From the NCBI GenBank assembly GCA_012517315.1, contig JAAYVE010000029.1, positions 1 to 64,000 of the forward strand: a DNA stretch of 64,000 bases, given 5' to 3'. Below the pieces are notes generated by a model, which was given only the letters and a program-made list of their open reading frames with translations, did no database searches and had not been told where the DNA came from. The position numbers and the translations under genes are program-made. Position 1 is the stretch's first letter. Every line of letters begins with the position of its first letter. This document shows positions 36,282-45,560 of this stretch, piece after piece. Source of the DNA: Deltaproteobacteria bacterium (GTDB lineage: Bacteria; Desulfobacterota; Syntrophobacteria; Syntrophobacterales; Syntrophobacteraceae).

Positions 36282-37427
36282 TCACAGAGGGATGAGCTGG
36301 TAGGTGCGGCTGCCGAGCCCGATGGCCTCCGCGTAATGCAATTGATGTTCCCAGTCGATGTTGGGGTAGACGGCGCGGACCTTGTCGCCGTGTGCGCCGG
36401 GGTTGTCCTTCAGGCAGGAGGAGAGCAGGGGGGGCTGCGCATTCACCAGGTCCATGGAGGCCTGATCGACGGCCACGGCGTCTCTTGAGGCGAGGATGCC
36501 GATGTCCGGCACAATGGGGGCGTCGGCAAACGGGTAACAGTCGCAGGCAGGTGAAATCTGGGTCAGGAAATTCACGAAGAGGGAGCGCTTTTCTTTTCCT
36601 TTGAGGGTCGCGGCCGTGTATTCCACCATCCGCTCCATGAAGCGGGGGAGGTCCGACGCCCAGTCGATTCCCAGGGCTCCGTGGGGGCAGGCGTGAATAC
36701 AACCTGCGCAGCCGACACAGCGTTTCTCATCGAAGCTGGCCAGCTTGCGTGCCTTCGTCGTGGGCCTCGGGATATCGGGGGGTCGGGGGATGAGTCGAAT
36801 GGCGCCGTGGGCGCACTGGTCACGACAGACGCCACAGCCGAAGCACTTCTCCGGGGTCAACTTGGGGCAGACCTCCGAATGCTGGGCCATCTTGCCCCGG
36901 CGTGACGCGGAGCCCATTCCCACGTTCTTGATGGCTCCTCCGAAGCCGGACATTTCGTGGAGCTTGAAGTGGGCCAGGGAGATGAGGGAATCGGCCCGCG
37001 CAACACCGGAAGCGACGAATGCTTCCTTGGTGTGCTTGTATCTTACGGGAACGGTTGACTCATCGCGCCCGTCGATGCCATCGGCGATGATGAGGGGAAC
37101 ATCCAGGACGGAATAAGCGAACCCGTTCATATGGGCCGTTGTGAGGTGATCGACGGCGTTGCCCCTTGTTCCCACGTAGAGGGTGCTGGCGTCCGTGAGA
37201 AAAGGTTTGCCTCCGGCCCTTTTTGCGGCGTCCAAAACAGGGCGGATGAGGAGCGGTCGAATGAAGGCCGTGTTTCCCCTTTCTCCGAAGTGGATTTTGA
37301 CTGCAACCAGTCTGTTCTTTCGCACGATTTTACCGATTCCCGCCCGCTCCACCAGTTGAGCGATTTTCTCAAGCATCCCTTGCTCGCTGCGGACCCGCAG
37401 ATCTATGAAATAAACCTCGCTGGCCAT
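36282..37427 (-). CDS. DUF362 protein with two 4Fe-4S clusters
   Basis: 381 residues from an ATG with AAAGGAGATGAAA upstream; the frame extends to 37487 without another ribosome site. The DUF362 domain (about 5-195, with KIHFGERGNTAFIRP and FLTDASTLYVGTRGNA) is followed by two ferredoxin motifs, CFGCGVCRDQC (about 205) and CVGCAGCIHACPHGA (about 245), and a C-terminal DUF362 part. Such proteins are common in anaerobes; an electron-transfer role is inferred from the clusters. There is no signal peptide, so it should be cytoplasmic. Confidence 0.9.
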   Translation of the reverse strand: MASEVYFIDLRVRSEQGMLEKIAQLVERAGIGKIVRKNRLVAVKIHFGERGNTAFIRPLLIRPVLDAAKRAGGKPFLTDASTLYVGTRGNAVDHLTTAHMNGFAYSVLDVPLIIADGIDGRDESTVPVRYKHTKEAFVASGVARADSLISLAHFKLHEMSGFGGAIKNVGMGSASRRGKMAQHSEVCPKLTPEKCFGCGVCRDQCAHGAIRLIPRPPDIPRPTTKARKLASFDEKRCVGCAGCIHACPHGALGIDWASDLPRFMERMVEYTAATLKGKEKRSLFVNFLTQISPACDCYPFADAPIVPDIGILASRDAVAVDQASMDLVNAQPPLLSSCLKDNPGAHGDKVRAVYPNIDWEHQLHYAEAIGLGSRTYQLIPL

Positions 37428-37509
37428 TTTCATCTCCTTTGGTTCATCACTGTTGTGGAAACTCGCAGGTTCCTCCTCCAGCCCCACTGACTTCGCGCTT
37501 CTCGAGCAT

Positions 37510-38181
37510 TTATGCCAGGAGGACGGCCAGGATACCCGTGAGGAAAATCCCGTCGAACGTCCCGGCTCCTCCGATGGAGGCCACGGGGGCCCGAAGGAGC
37601 TTGAGCTTGTCCAGGTGCAGCAGATCGGCCCCGATCAGCGTTCCCAGCGTTCCCGCCACGTAAGCGGTCGGGGCGGCCCAATGATAGTTGAGAATGAGAG
37701 CGGCCAGAGCCGCGACGATGGGGGGGATGAACATGGGCGTGGCGAATCCCACTCCCGGTATTGGGCGGGCGACCCTGTAGACGACGAAAGAGACGACCCC
37801 CAGGGCGAGGAGGATCCGCACCGGATTTTCGGCCTGGCTCAGCAGATAGAGGGAAAGACACGTGGGAATGACGGCTCCTCCAACGTTGACGGCCAAGATC
37901 ATTTCCTTGCGCGGCGACCACCGCGGTGGTCTGAATCGGACACCGAAAAAGGAGACCACCTCCCAATCCTGAGGCTCATTCTCCAGACGGATTCTTCGAA
38001 CGGGAATGTTCACCATGCTCCCGGCGATGCAGAGGAAGAGGAGTGAAAAGAGATATTCGGGAGCAATGCCGAGTTTGGAAAAGGCGTAAGTGAACAGGCC
38101 GAATTGAACGAGGGCGAAAACAAAGAAAAGGAGAAACAGGAAAGCGAAGAAAAAGAAGAGCAAAAACGGGGGAAAAAACAT
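37510..38181 (-). CDS. DUF1614 membrane protein
   Basis: 223 residues. An extremely hydrophobic N-terminus (Phe/Leu-rich, about 3-35) is followed by further helices at about 40-60, 88-110, 115-135, 145-165 and 170-190. The segment NVGGAVIPTCLSLYLL and the end SIGGAGTFDGIFLTGILAVLLA are typical of the DUF1614 family. The function is unknown. It lies upstream of the DUF362 gene in the same direction, 82 bases apart, so they may be co-transcribed. The ribosome site AGGAAAGGTC precedes the ATG. Confidence 0.85.
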   Translation of the reverse strand: MFFPPFLLFFFFAFLFLLFFVFALVQFGLFTYAFSKLGIAPEYLFSLLFLCIAGSMVNIPVRRIRLENEPQDWEVVSFFGVRFRPPRWSPRKEMILAVNVGGAVIPTCLSLYLLSQAENPVRILLALGVVSFVVYRVARPIPGVGFATPMFIPPIVAALAALILNYHWAAPTAYVAGTLGTLIGADLLHLDKLKLLRAPVASIGGAGTFDGIFLTGILAVLLA

Positions 38182-38287
38182 GACCTTTCCTTTCGTGTCT
38201 CGGCCACGGCCGCATAAGGCTCAATGGCGTCAAAATCCGTGGAACTGCAGGAGGGAGCCTGTCCTCGTGCTCCGGCCTTAGGTCAAC

Positions 38288-38869
38288 TCAGTGTTTCCAA
38301 GCCTCCTCCACGGCCAGGGAAAGGTTGGAGAACCTCATGAGCCCCCGTTTTTCGATCTCGCTTGCAGACACGCCGTGTGGCTGGGTCTCCTCTGAGCGAT
38401 CCAGGAGGATTGCCCTGCAGCCTGCGTTCTCTGCCGCTTCCACGTCGGTCCATCGGTCTCCGATCATGAAAGTGTTTTCCAGGGGAATACCGAAGATTCC
38501 GGATGCCTTGCGGATCATGCCCGGTGCAGGTTTGCGGCAGCGACAGTGTTCATGGGGCATGTGAGGGCAATAGAAGGCTGCGAGAACGTCCCCGCCGCAG
38601 TCCCGGATGTGCCGGACCATGCGGCGGTGGATGTCCCGGAACGCTTCGGAACCAATGATCCCTCGGTTGAGCCCGGACTGGTTGCTGATCAAAATGACCT
38701 GGACATCCATTTCGTTCAACCGTCGGAGCGCCTCCAGGGCGTCAGGGTAGAAGCGGACCTCCTCCCAGTGCTTGATGTAGTCCGGACGATCCTCATTGAT
38801 GACGCCGTCCCTGTCGAGGAAGACGAATTTCCTGGAACGCGTCTGTGCACTGTGAACCCAAAAGAGCAT
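38288..38869 (-). CDS. gmhB: D-glycero-D-manno-heptose 1,7-bisphosphate 7-phosphatase (HAD family)
   Basis: About 193 residues from the ATG at 38869; the frame runs open to 39001 and no start has a clear ribosome site. HAD motif 1 is FLDRDGVIN (nucleophile and acid/base Asp), motif 2 ILISNQSGLNRG, and motif 4 FMIGDRWTDVEAAENAG. The zinc-binding loop CPHMPHEHCRCRKPAPG has the Cys/His set of the GmhB subfamily. The enzyme removes the 7-phosphate in the ADP-heptose pathway for LPS. Other heptose genes are not in this window. Confidence 0.9.
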   Translation of the reverse strand: MLFWVHSAQTRSRKFVFLDRDGVINEDRPDYIKHWEEVRFYPDALEALRRLNEMDVQVILISNQSGLNRGIIGSEAFRDIHRRMVRHIRDCGGDVLAAFYCPHMPHEHCRCRKPAPGMIRKASGIFGIPLENTFMIGDRWTDVEAAENAGCRAILLDRSEETQPHGVSASEIEKRGLMRFSNLSLAVEEAWKH

Positions 38870-39169
38870 GGCGAATGCAGTCCTGGGGATATGGGGTGCT
38901 GTGGGGAGCGCGGCGCCGGCACGGGACCGCTTGCCGTGATGATTCGTTGCTGGGATGGGCCCCGGCGCAGGGTGCGAAACAGAGGTGCGGGCCACATACA
39001 ATCCGTTTCCCGGAGCCTCTCAAAGAAGATCGCACCGTGTTGCCGCAGATTTCGCCCGTCCTCGAGTGGATTTGTTCGCTCTTGACACCTATTGGGAATC
39101 GCGAAAAAATCAGAGTGGGCATCGTCCTAGTTGCCCGATGATCAAGGGACTTCAAGGTAACAGAAAGCC

Positions 39170-39904
39170 ATGAATCATGCAAGCCATGTTGCTCGGCTGC
39201 AAGCACTGCTGGGCTACGAATTCTCAGACTCGGAACTGCTCGAACAAGCTCTTGTCCACCGCTCTTACGCCCACGAAAACCCCGGGGAGAATTTCCGGGA
39301 CAACGAAACCATGGAATTTCTGGGGGACGCCGTCCTGGGCTTGACCATCAGTCATCTGCTCCTCGCCCGTTTTCCCGACTACTCGGAAGGCGACCTTTCC
39401 CGCTTGCGGTCCTCCATCGTCAACGAGCGGGAACTGGCTGACATTGCCCGCAAGCTCAACCTGGGCCAGTGTCTGAAATTGGGTAAGGGGGAGGAGTTGA
39501 CAGGGGGGAGACAGAAGGCCTCGCTTCTTGCGGACAGCCTCGAGGCCCTTCTTGCCGCAGTCTACCTGGACGGGGGCCTCGATGCGGCCGTCGAGGTGGT
39601 GACAAGGCTTTTTCAGCGATACCTCGAACGGGATCCCACGGAACATCCCCTCAAGACTCTGGACAAAGACTACAAGACGCAACTCCAGGAGATCACGCAG
39701 GGCAGATTCAAGATCACACCGGAATACATTCTGCAAGGGGAGGAAGGGCCGGACCACGACAAGACCTTCTACATGAATGTGATCCTGGATGGCCGGGTCC
39801 TTGCCAGTGGTTCGGGCAAGAGCAAGAAGGAAGCCCAGCAGGAGGCGGCTCAGAGGGCCCTGGAAAAGATCGCCATGGAATGCGACTCTCCACGCAACCC
39901 ATGA
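39170..39904 (+). CDS. rnc: Ribonuclease III
   Basis: 244 residues. The catalytic domain (about 8-155) has the signature NETMEFLGDAVLGL and the second acidic site DSLEALLAAVYLDGG; the double-stranded-RNA-binding domain (about 165-238) has GKSKKEAQQEAAQRAL. It processes rRNA precursors and structured mRNAs. Its stop overlaps the start of a radical SAM gene by four bases, and era follows, an arrangement seen in several deltaproteobacteria. Confidence 0.97.
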   Translation: MNHASHVARLQALLGYEFSDSELLEQALVHRSYAHENPGENFRDNETMEFLGDAVLGLTISHLLLARFPDYSEGDLSRLRSSIVNERELADIARKLNLGQCLKLGKGEELTGGRQKASLLADSLEALLAAVYLDGGLDAAVEVVTRLFQRYLERDPTEHPLKTLDKDYKTQLQEITQGRFKITPEYILQGEEGPDHDKTFYMNVILDGRVLASGSGKSKKEAQQEAAQRALEKIAMECDSPRNP

Positions 39905-40938
39905 AGGGAAGACAGCGCGTCGCGCCCATCTTCCTTCCCCACGCAGGGTGCCCCTTCCGTTGTGTCTACTGCAACCAGTTCCTGGGCACGGGGGGGATGG
40001 GGAGGCTGGAGACGGACCCTGTCCAGTATGCGGCCGAAAGGCTTCAGGAACAGGCCGGGTGGGCGCAGCGGGCCGGGGAGACCCGCGAAATCGCCTTCTT
40101 CGGGGGGACATTCACGGCCTTGCCCCATGACACCATCGTCCGCCTTCTTGAAATGGCCTCCTATTGGGTTTGTCGGGGTGTGTTTGCAGGCATCAGGTTT
40201 TCCACGCGCCCTGATGCCATCTCGGAAGAAGTGTGCGATTTGCTGGCCAATTTTCCCGTTCGGACCGTGGAACTGGGAGTGCAGAGCCTTTCAGACCCTG
40301 TGCTGCAGCAGAGCCGCCGGGGGTATGGTGCCTCCGTGGCGGCCGGCGCGGCGCAACGGGTTTGCAGGTACGGATGGAAACTGGGCATTCAGCTCATGCC
40401 GGGTCTGCCGGGGGATACCCACGGCCGTTTTCTTTCCTCCCTTGAAGAGGCGGTGGACCTCAAACCGGATTTTTTGAGACTCTATCCTACATTGGTGCTG
40501 GAGGGGACGGCGCTGGCCGACTGGTACTTAGATGGCAGATACGTACCCTTGACCCTGGAAGAGGCGATCTCCTGGTGCGCAGAAGCCTATGAAGTGCTTC
40601 GTCTCGCAGGCGTCGCCCTCGCGCGTGCCGGGCTCCACGGTGATGTGCAGAGGGGAGGTTCCCGCCCCGTCTTGGCGGGTCCTTTCCATCCCGCTTTCGG
40701 CTACCTGGTGCGCGTGCGGTGGTGGCGAAACAGGGTGGACACCTTTCTCTCCCTTTCTTCCCCGAACACCCGGGGAAAGAGATTGACATTGGTGGTTCCC
40801 GCTCATCGCATTTCGGAAGCTCTGGGCCCCGGCCAATCAAACCCCATCCACTGGCGAGCCCGGTGGGCTCTCAGGGAAATCCGGCTGAGGGGTGTGGAGA
40901 AACTGGGGGAACACGAATTGGAAGTCCGGCTGGAATGA
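39901..40938 (+). CDS. Radical SAM protein, Elp3/HemN-like
   Basis: 345 residues from an ATG that overlaps the rnc stop (ATGA). The cluster motif CPFRCVYC (C-x3-C-x2-C) lies at about 17-24, followed by the SAM-binding strand FFGGTFTALP. Later segments (VELGVQSLSDPVLQQSRRGY, IQLMPGLPGD) match the Elp3-like/coproporphyrinogen-oxidase-like branch. The C-terminal ~90 residues have no clear second domain. The substrate is unknown; a role in tRNA or rRNA modification is plausible from its place between rnc and era. Confidence 0.88.
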   Translation: MKGRQRVAPIFLPHAGCPFRCVYCNQFLGTGGMGRLETDPVQYAAERLQEQAGWAQRAGETREIAFFGGTFTALPHDTIVRLLEMASYWVCRGVFAGIRFSTRPDAISEEVCDLLANFPVRTVELGVQSLSDPVLQQSRRGYGASVAAGAAQRVCRYGWKLGIQLMPGLPGDTHGRFLSSLEEAVDLKPDFLRLYPTLVLEGTALADWYLDGRYVPLTLEEAISWCAEAYEVLRLAGVALARAGLHGDVQRGGSRPVLAGPFHPAFGYLVRVRWWRNRVDTFLSLSSPNTRGKRLTLVVPAHRISEALGPGQSNPIHWRARWALREIRLRGVEKLGEHELEVRLE

Positions 40939-40952
40939 TGGGGGGAAGTCAA

Positions 40953-41870
40953 ATGGAAGGACAGAACGCGTCGGCAGGCTTTAAATCGGGTTATGTGGCG
41001 ATCGTCGGGGCCCCGAATGTGGGCAAGTCCACACTCCTCAACAGGATACTGCGTGAGAAGATCTCCATCACCACCCCCAAACCCCAGACGACAAGAAACC
41101 GGATCCTGGGAATCCTCAACGAGCCTGACTGCCAGATGATTTTTGTGGACACGCCTGGAATCCACTCTGCCCGGGACTCCTTCAACAGGATTCTGGTGGA
41201 GACGGCCCTGTCGACGCTCCGTGAGGTGGACGCCGTGTGTTTTCTCATGGATGCGTCGGGCGGTGACCGGGACATCAACGATTTCATCGTGGAAAATCTC
41301 AGACGGCTAGAGAGTCCCATCATCCTCGCCATCAACAAGATCGACACCCTGCAGGAAAAGAGCCGCCTGCTTCCTTTCATGGAACACTGCAGAGGCTTGC
41401 TTCCTTTTCATGCCATCATCCCCATCTGCGCCCTTTCGGGGGACGGAGTGGATGTCCTCGTGGAAGAAGTTCGAGGACTTCTTCCCGCAGGGCCACGGTA
41501 TTTCCCCGAGGATTACATCACGGACATGCCGGAGCGTTTCCTGGCAGGAGAGATCATCCGGGAAAAGATCTTTCACTTGGTGCACCAGGAGGTGCCTTAC
41601 GCCGTGGCCGTAGTCGTGGAGGAATTCACGGAGGAGCCCCAAAGGAACCTCATTCGCATCCAGGCTGCCATCAACGTGGAGCGCGATTCACAAAAGGCCA
41701 TCATCATCGGGAAACAAGGGCAGATGCTGAAAGAGATCGGAAAGCAGGCGCGCAAAGACATGGAGGTGCTCCTCGGCTGCCGCATCTACCTGGGGCTGTT
41801 TGTGCGGGTGCAAAAGGACTGGCGAAAAGACAGGCGCACTCTCACGGAGTTCGGCTACTCCCCACGATAG
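40953..41870 (+). CDS. era: GTPase Era
   Basis: 305 residues from the ATG with GGGGGGAAG upstream. The GTPase motifs are G1 GAPNVGKST, G2 TTPKPQTTRNRI, G3 DTPGI and G4 NKID, and the C-terminal KH domain has VERDSQKAIIIGKQGQMLKEIG. Era binds 16S rRNA near its 3' end during 30S assembly. It follows the radical SAM gene by 14 bases in the rnc operon. Confidence 0.97.
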   Translation: MEGQNASAGFKSGYVAIVGAPNVGKSTLLNRILREKISITTPKPQTTRNRILGILNEPDCQMIFVDTPGIHSARDSFNRILVETALSTLREVDAVCFLMDASGGDRDINDFIVENLRRLESPIILAINKIDTLQEKSRLLPFMEHCRGLLPFHAIIPICALSGDGVDVLVEEVRGLLPAGPRYFPEDYITDMPERFLAGEIIREKIFHLVHQEVPYAVAVVVEEFTEEPQRNLIRIQAAINVERDSQKAIIIGKQGQMLKEIGKQARKDMEVLLGCRIYLGLFVRVQKDWRKDRRTLTEFGYSPR

Positions 41871-41895
41871 CTCAAGGAATCTCTCCTCAGCGATG

Positions 41896-43566
41896 CTAAG
41901 TTGTTGAAACCGGTTGGGGAAAACGGCCGCGCTTTGGTTGTTGGCAGGCTGCCCGGTTTGCCATCCTCTTCATCATGTTCCGGCAGTCGTCAACCGGCCA
42001 GGCGGCGCAAACGACGGTCCCCCTGCCGGGGTGGGATTCCACGGAAAAGCTTCCACCGGAGAGTTCCGTCCTCTCCTTCATCCCCGCCAGACCCAATCCC
42101 GTCTCCAATGCAGTTCCGCCCCGGTCCTTATGGAGAGGCATCCCCTGGCCGTCATCCTCGATGCGCAGGCAAATCCGCTTGTCACGTTTTGTGAGAGAGA
42201 TCCGGACCGTCTTGGCACCGCTGTGCTTGGCCACGTTGTTGAATGCCTCCTGCACGATTCTGAACAGAATGATCTTCAGGGAAACCTCGATTTCCTCCTC
42301 GCAGACATCGATCTCCTTTTCCACCCGGATATCCCCGTATACACCCTGAAATTCCCGACAAAACCAGTCGATGGTGGGCAGGATCCCCAAGTCGTCCAGG
42401 AGGGAGGGTCTCAAATCTCGAGAGATGCGTCTCACTTCCTTGAGGGTTTCCACCGCGATGGGAAGTAGGGTTTGCAGGAGTTGTGCCGCCGGTTGCCTGC
42501 GGTTTTTCCCCAAAAGGTTGATGGCGTTTTCCAGGCCGAATTTCACTGCGGTGAGGTGCTGACCCACACTGTCGTGGAGTTCGGCGGCGATTCGCTTGCG
42601 CTCTCTTTCCTGGGCTGTAAGAAGTTGGGAGGACATGTGGCGCAGCTGTCTTTCCGAATCCCGCAGTGCGTCTTCCGCCATCTTGCGATCGGTGATGTCC
42701 TCGTAGTTCATGAGGATTTTCCCGTCTCCGATGAAAACGGAGCGGATTTGCACGATTTTCTGGGTTCCATCCTTGCAGCAGATGGACACCGTTTGATCCG
42801 AAATGCTTCCTTGTTTCATCCCAGCCGGCAGGGGAGGGTTCCACAGGGACATGATGTTCTCCCTGTATTGAGGATCGGGGAATGCCAGCTCTTGCCATGC
42901 GCGCAGGTCGGGAATGTCGGATGGCGTGTATCCGAAGATCTTCTGAAACTGAGGATTGACATATTCGATGTGTCCACAGACGTCGCAGAGGGTGATCCCG
43001 AACGGGGCACATTCAGCCAACAGGCGGAAACGGCTTTCACTCTCCTGGAGGGACCGTTCCTTGGTGGCAAGGGCTTCCATGGCCACATTGCGTTCGGTAA
43101 GAAGGGCGGACAACTGCTCATTCTTTTTCCTGAGATCGGCGATCGTTTCCTTTTCGGATTTGTGGAGCTGCTGGCTGAGGTATCGCGCCATATCGTAGGC
43201 GATGCTGGGCCAACGGAGGAGAAGGGATTCGAACACGTCCCGGTTCATCACCAGGAGGCGAGCCTCAGTCCGGGTTCGAACCGTGGCGGTGCGCAGTCCG
43301 TCAGGGATGAGGAAACTCATCTCACCGATGTGTTCTCCAGGACCACGGACATTGAGCAAGCGTTCGTCGGGTGTCCCATAAGCCTTGAGCACCTCCAGTT
43401 CCCCCTCGCACACCATGTAGAAGCAGTCTCCCAGATCTCCCTCGCGGAAGAGCACCTTGGAGGCCGGGTAAACATATTGAGGCAGGGTGCTCAAAAGTTC
43501 CTGGAGTTCCATTTTGGGCACGGATGTAAAAAGAGGCGTCTTGATAATGGGGAGAGGTCTGTTCAT
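41896..43566 (-). CDS. cNMP-binding, PAS, NarL-type sensor histidine kinase
   Basis: 556 residues, cytoplasmic. Residues ~18-130 form a cyclic-nucleotide-binding domain (LFREGDLGDCFYMVCEGELEV, GEMSFLIPDGLRTATV). A coiled coil (about 140-180) and a PAS domain (about 185-305, SRFRLLAECAPFGITLCDVC through YEDITDRK) follow, then a HisKA_3 domain with His (AAELHDSVGQHLTAV) and a HATPase domain (FNNVAKHSGA, DDGQGMP, GLGLAGMKERTELSGG). Kinases of this class work with NarL/LuxR-type regulators, but none with a receiver lies adjacent. It converges on era with 25 bases between. Confidence 0.9.
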   Translation of the reverse strand: MNRPLPIIKTPLFTSVPKMELQELLSTLPQYVYPASKVLFREGDLGDCFYMVCEGELEVLKAYGTPDERLLNVRGPGEHIGEMSFLIPDGLRTATVRTRTEARLLVMNRDVFESLLLRWPSIAYDMARYLSQQLHKSEKETIADLRKKNEQLSALLTERNVAMEALATKERSLQESESRFRLLAECAPFGITLCDVCGHIEYVNPQFQKIFGYTPSDIPDLRAWQELAFPDPQYRENIMSLWNPPLPAGMKQGSISDQTVSICCKDGTQKIVQIRSVFIGDGKILMNYEDITDRKMAEDALRDSERQLRHMSSQLLTAQERERKRIAAELHDSVGQHLTAVKFGLENAINLLGKNRRQPAAQLLQTLLPIAVETLKEVRRISRDLRPSLLDDLGILPTIDWFCREFQGVYGDIRVEKEIDVCEEEIEVSLKIILFRIVQEAFNNVAKHSGAKTVRISLTKRDKRICLRIEDDGQGMPLHKDRGGTALETGLGLAGMKERTELSGGSFSVESHPGRGTVVCAAWPVDDCRNMMKRMANRAACQQPKRGRFPQPVSTT

Positions 43567-43645
43567 GGAAGGCCCTCAATTTCCCAGGAATATCAGGCTG
43601 GAGGCGGAGACGGAATGCTCGAGGCTTTCCGCTTCCATGCTGATC

Positions 43646-44169
43646 TCACTTTTGCCACCAGGGTTTGGGGAGTTTTGTGGATGCGGACTCCCCCTCCCGA
43701 CCTGTGGGAACCCTTCCTGCTTCGGACATTTTCCGGCTCAATTCGGAAACACTGCTTTCAGCAGCCTCTAACCGATTCTGAATGGTGGAAAGACGATCCT
43801 GAAGGGCGGCGATTCTTTCCTCGAGCTCCCGAACGGCTGCCATGAATTCCCCCTGCAGTTCCCGCTCTTTTCTGAGTTGACCAAGTTCCAGGAGCAACGC
43901 CTCGTAATCCGCCCTGGCCAGGAGAATGGGGTCCTGGGATCCTGCATGCCGGTGTGGGACTGCAACGCTCCGTTTTTCCTGACCTCTTCCCCCTGACTCT
44001 GACACATTGAGGGCATCCAGCTCAGAGACCAGCACGAGCGTTCTTGCACCTTCCTTCACTTTGGTCAGCAGTCCCCTGGCCAAATATCGCTGGATGGTCT
44101 TGGTGGAAACCCCAAGGAAACGCGCCGCCTCCTGAACGGTGATGCTCTCTGCTGAATGCTTCGGCTCCA
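43646..44169 (-). CDS. Helix-turn-helix (MerR/excisionase-like) protein with coiled coil
   Basis: 174 residues from the ATG at 44169 (GAGGAG ribosome site); the frame extends to 44245. Residues ~8-55 are an excisionase-like helix-turn-helix (ITVQEAARFLGVSTKTIQRYL, then a wing GLLTKVKEGARTLVLVSEL). Residues ~80-155 are a long coiled coil (QLRKERELQGEFMAAVRELE, EERIAALQDRLSTIQNRLEA). It ends in a Trp-Trp motif (KPWWQK). It is divergent from the unrecognised gene at 44373 and may control it. Such proteins can also organise DNA or replication; the function is not known. Confidence 0.7.
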
Positions 44170-44372
44170 TGAGACTCCTCATGTGCGGAGATGATATATT
44201 GGCAGACGTTTTGTTTCCCATAAAGGGAAAAATCAGGTTTTGCAAGGGATTGTGCCTTCTGAATAATCGTGGTCTTTAGTGGGGATCGTGTTATAAACCG
44301 GCAAATGGTTGGAATGGCGTGGAACGGCGAGAATAGGGAAAACAGTCCCCTTTTGGAAAGGGACCGGAAGCA

Positions 44373-45560
44373 GTGTACCTGACATCGTTCGTGCATCGCG
44401 ATGAACTCTTTGAAATCGCCAAGAGATGGTTTTGTGGGCGTGCCGAAAGTACCGACGCACTGAGACTGACAGAGATTTTCATCTGTGACGGCTATGTCTT
44501 GGGCGCGACCATGGAATCCATCGCCAAATCCCTCCTCTCAAAAGTCTACGACAGGCCGTTTCGGGCAAAGCGCATCCACTCCAAAGGCGAACTGCGCGAT
44601 GCCCTGTGCCGGGGCAACTGCCTCACAACCCCCCGTATGGAAGAGTTGTTCCTCCTCTACAGGGAAAAGCCCGATTTCTTCTACCTAGAAGCCCCCATCA
44701 ACGGGATGTTGTGTCTCAACGAGGAAGATCACCTCCTCGGACTTTACCGCATCAAGCGCCCACGGCGGATCGCCGAAAAGGCAAACCGCAAGATCGCCAA
44801 CTGGATCTTCGAAATCGTTCAGAGCAAGGCTAGAAAGATGGCCGAGGAGCGGGCATCGGCCTTCGGAGTTCCCCTGGAGATGCTGTTCACGCCGGCCGAG
44901 GAAATGGTGCGCGAGTTCATGAACGCGGAAAACGCCATATCCAAGAGCTTCATGGAAGGCACGATTGAATTCAGCCGGGAGGACATGACCATTTACGATG
45001 TGGGGGGCATGAAGGTGGTCGGTGACGAAGAAACGCTCTACCGCCTTGAAGCGGACCTCTCCCGCAACGGGGAGTTTCTGGTGACGGAACGGGAAGAGTA
45101 CACCGGGAAATACCAGGCAAAGAGCCTTATCCTTGAAACCTCTTGGGATCCGGAAGCGGTTTGCCGAAAATACGTGGACACCAAAAGCTGGGAAAAATAC
45201 AGGGACCGGGGAATTCCTGCGGAAATTCTGGCACGCGGCCTGGAGCCCCTCCTCCCCAGGGCTGAAAGCAGGATACGCATTGAAGTGATTTTGACCAGTT
45301 ATCCTGACCTCGTCGAATCCGAACTGGGAAACAGCATTCACGAAGAAAGGATTCTCGCCCAGCGGGACAACAAGAGATACAAGGGCTACATTCCCACGAA
45401 CGTGGAATTCCTTTTGGAATACCTCTTTGCCGTCGGTTTCAGCCCTAAAGTGCAGGTGGACACCATTCCCATCAAACTGTGGGGCCGTTACCTGCCTGAC
45501 ACGCTCATCTCCGAAATCCGCCGATTGTATGATCTACCCGAACAAGATCTCTTTTATTGA
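44373..45560 (+). CDS. Conserved-looking protein of unknown function
   Basis: 395 residues from a GTG start behind GGGACCGGAAGCA. It is soluble, without a signal peptide. The N-terminal half is helical and charged (IAEKANRKIANWIFEIVQSK). The centre has MTIYDVGGMKVVGDEETLYRLEA, which recalls the core strand-helix of RelA/SpoT-type nucleotidyltransferases, but the usual catalytic residues are not evident, so I do not assign it. The C-terminal part (RIRIEVILTSYPDLVESEL, then NKRYKGYIPTNVEFLLEYL) is well structured. Composition matches its neighbours. It is divergent from an HTH gene and its stop overlaps the convergent UDG-like gene by seven bases. Confidence 0.75.
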   Translation: MYLTSFVHRDELFEIAKRWFCGRAESTDALRLTEIFICDGYVLGATMESIAKSLLSKVYDRPFRAKRIHSKGELRDALCRGNCLTTPRMEELFLLYREKPDFFYLEAPINGMLCLNEEDHLLGLYRIKRPRRIAEKANRKIANWIFEIVQSKARKMAEERASAFGVPLEMLFTPAEEMVREFMNAENAISKSFMEGTIEFSREDMTIYDVGGMKVVGDEETLYRLEADLSRNGEFLVTEREEYTGKYQAKSLILETSWDPEAVCRKYVDTKSWEKYRDRGIPAEILARGLEPLLPRAESRIRIEVILTSYPDLVESELGNSIHEERILAQRDNKRYKGYIPTNVEFLLEYLFAVGFSPKVQVDTIPIKLWGRYLPDTLISEIRRLYDLPEQDLFY

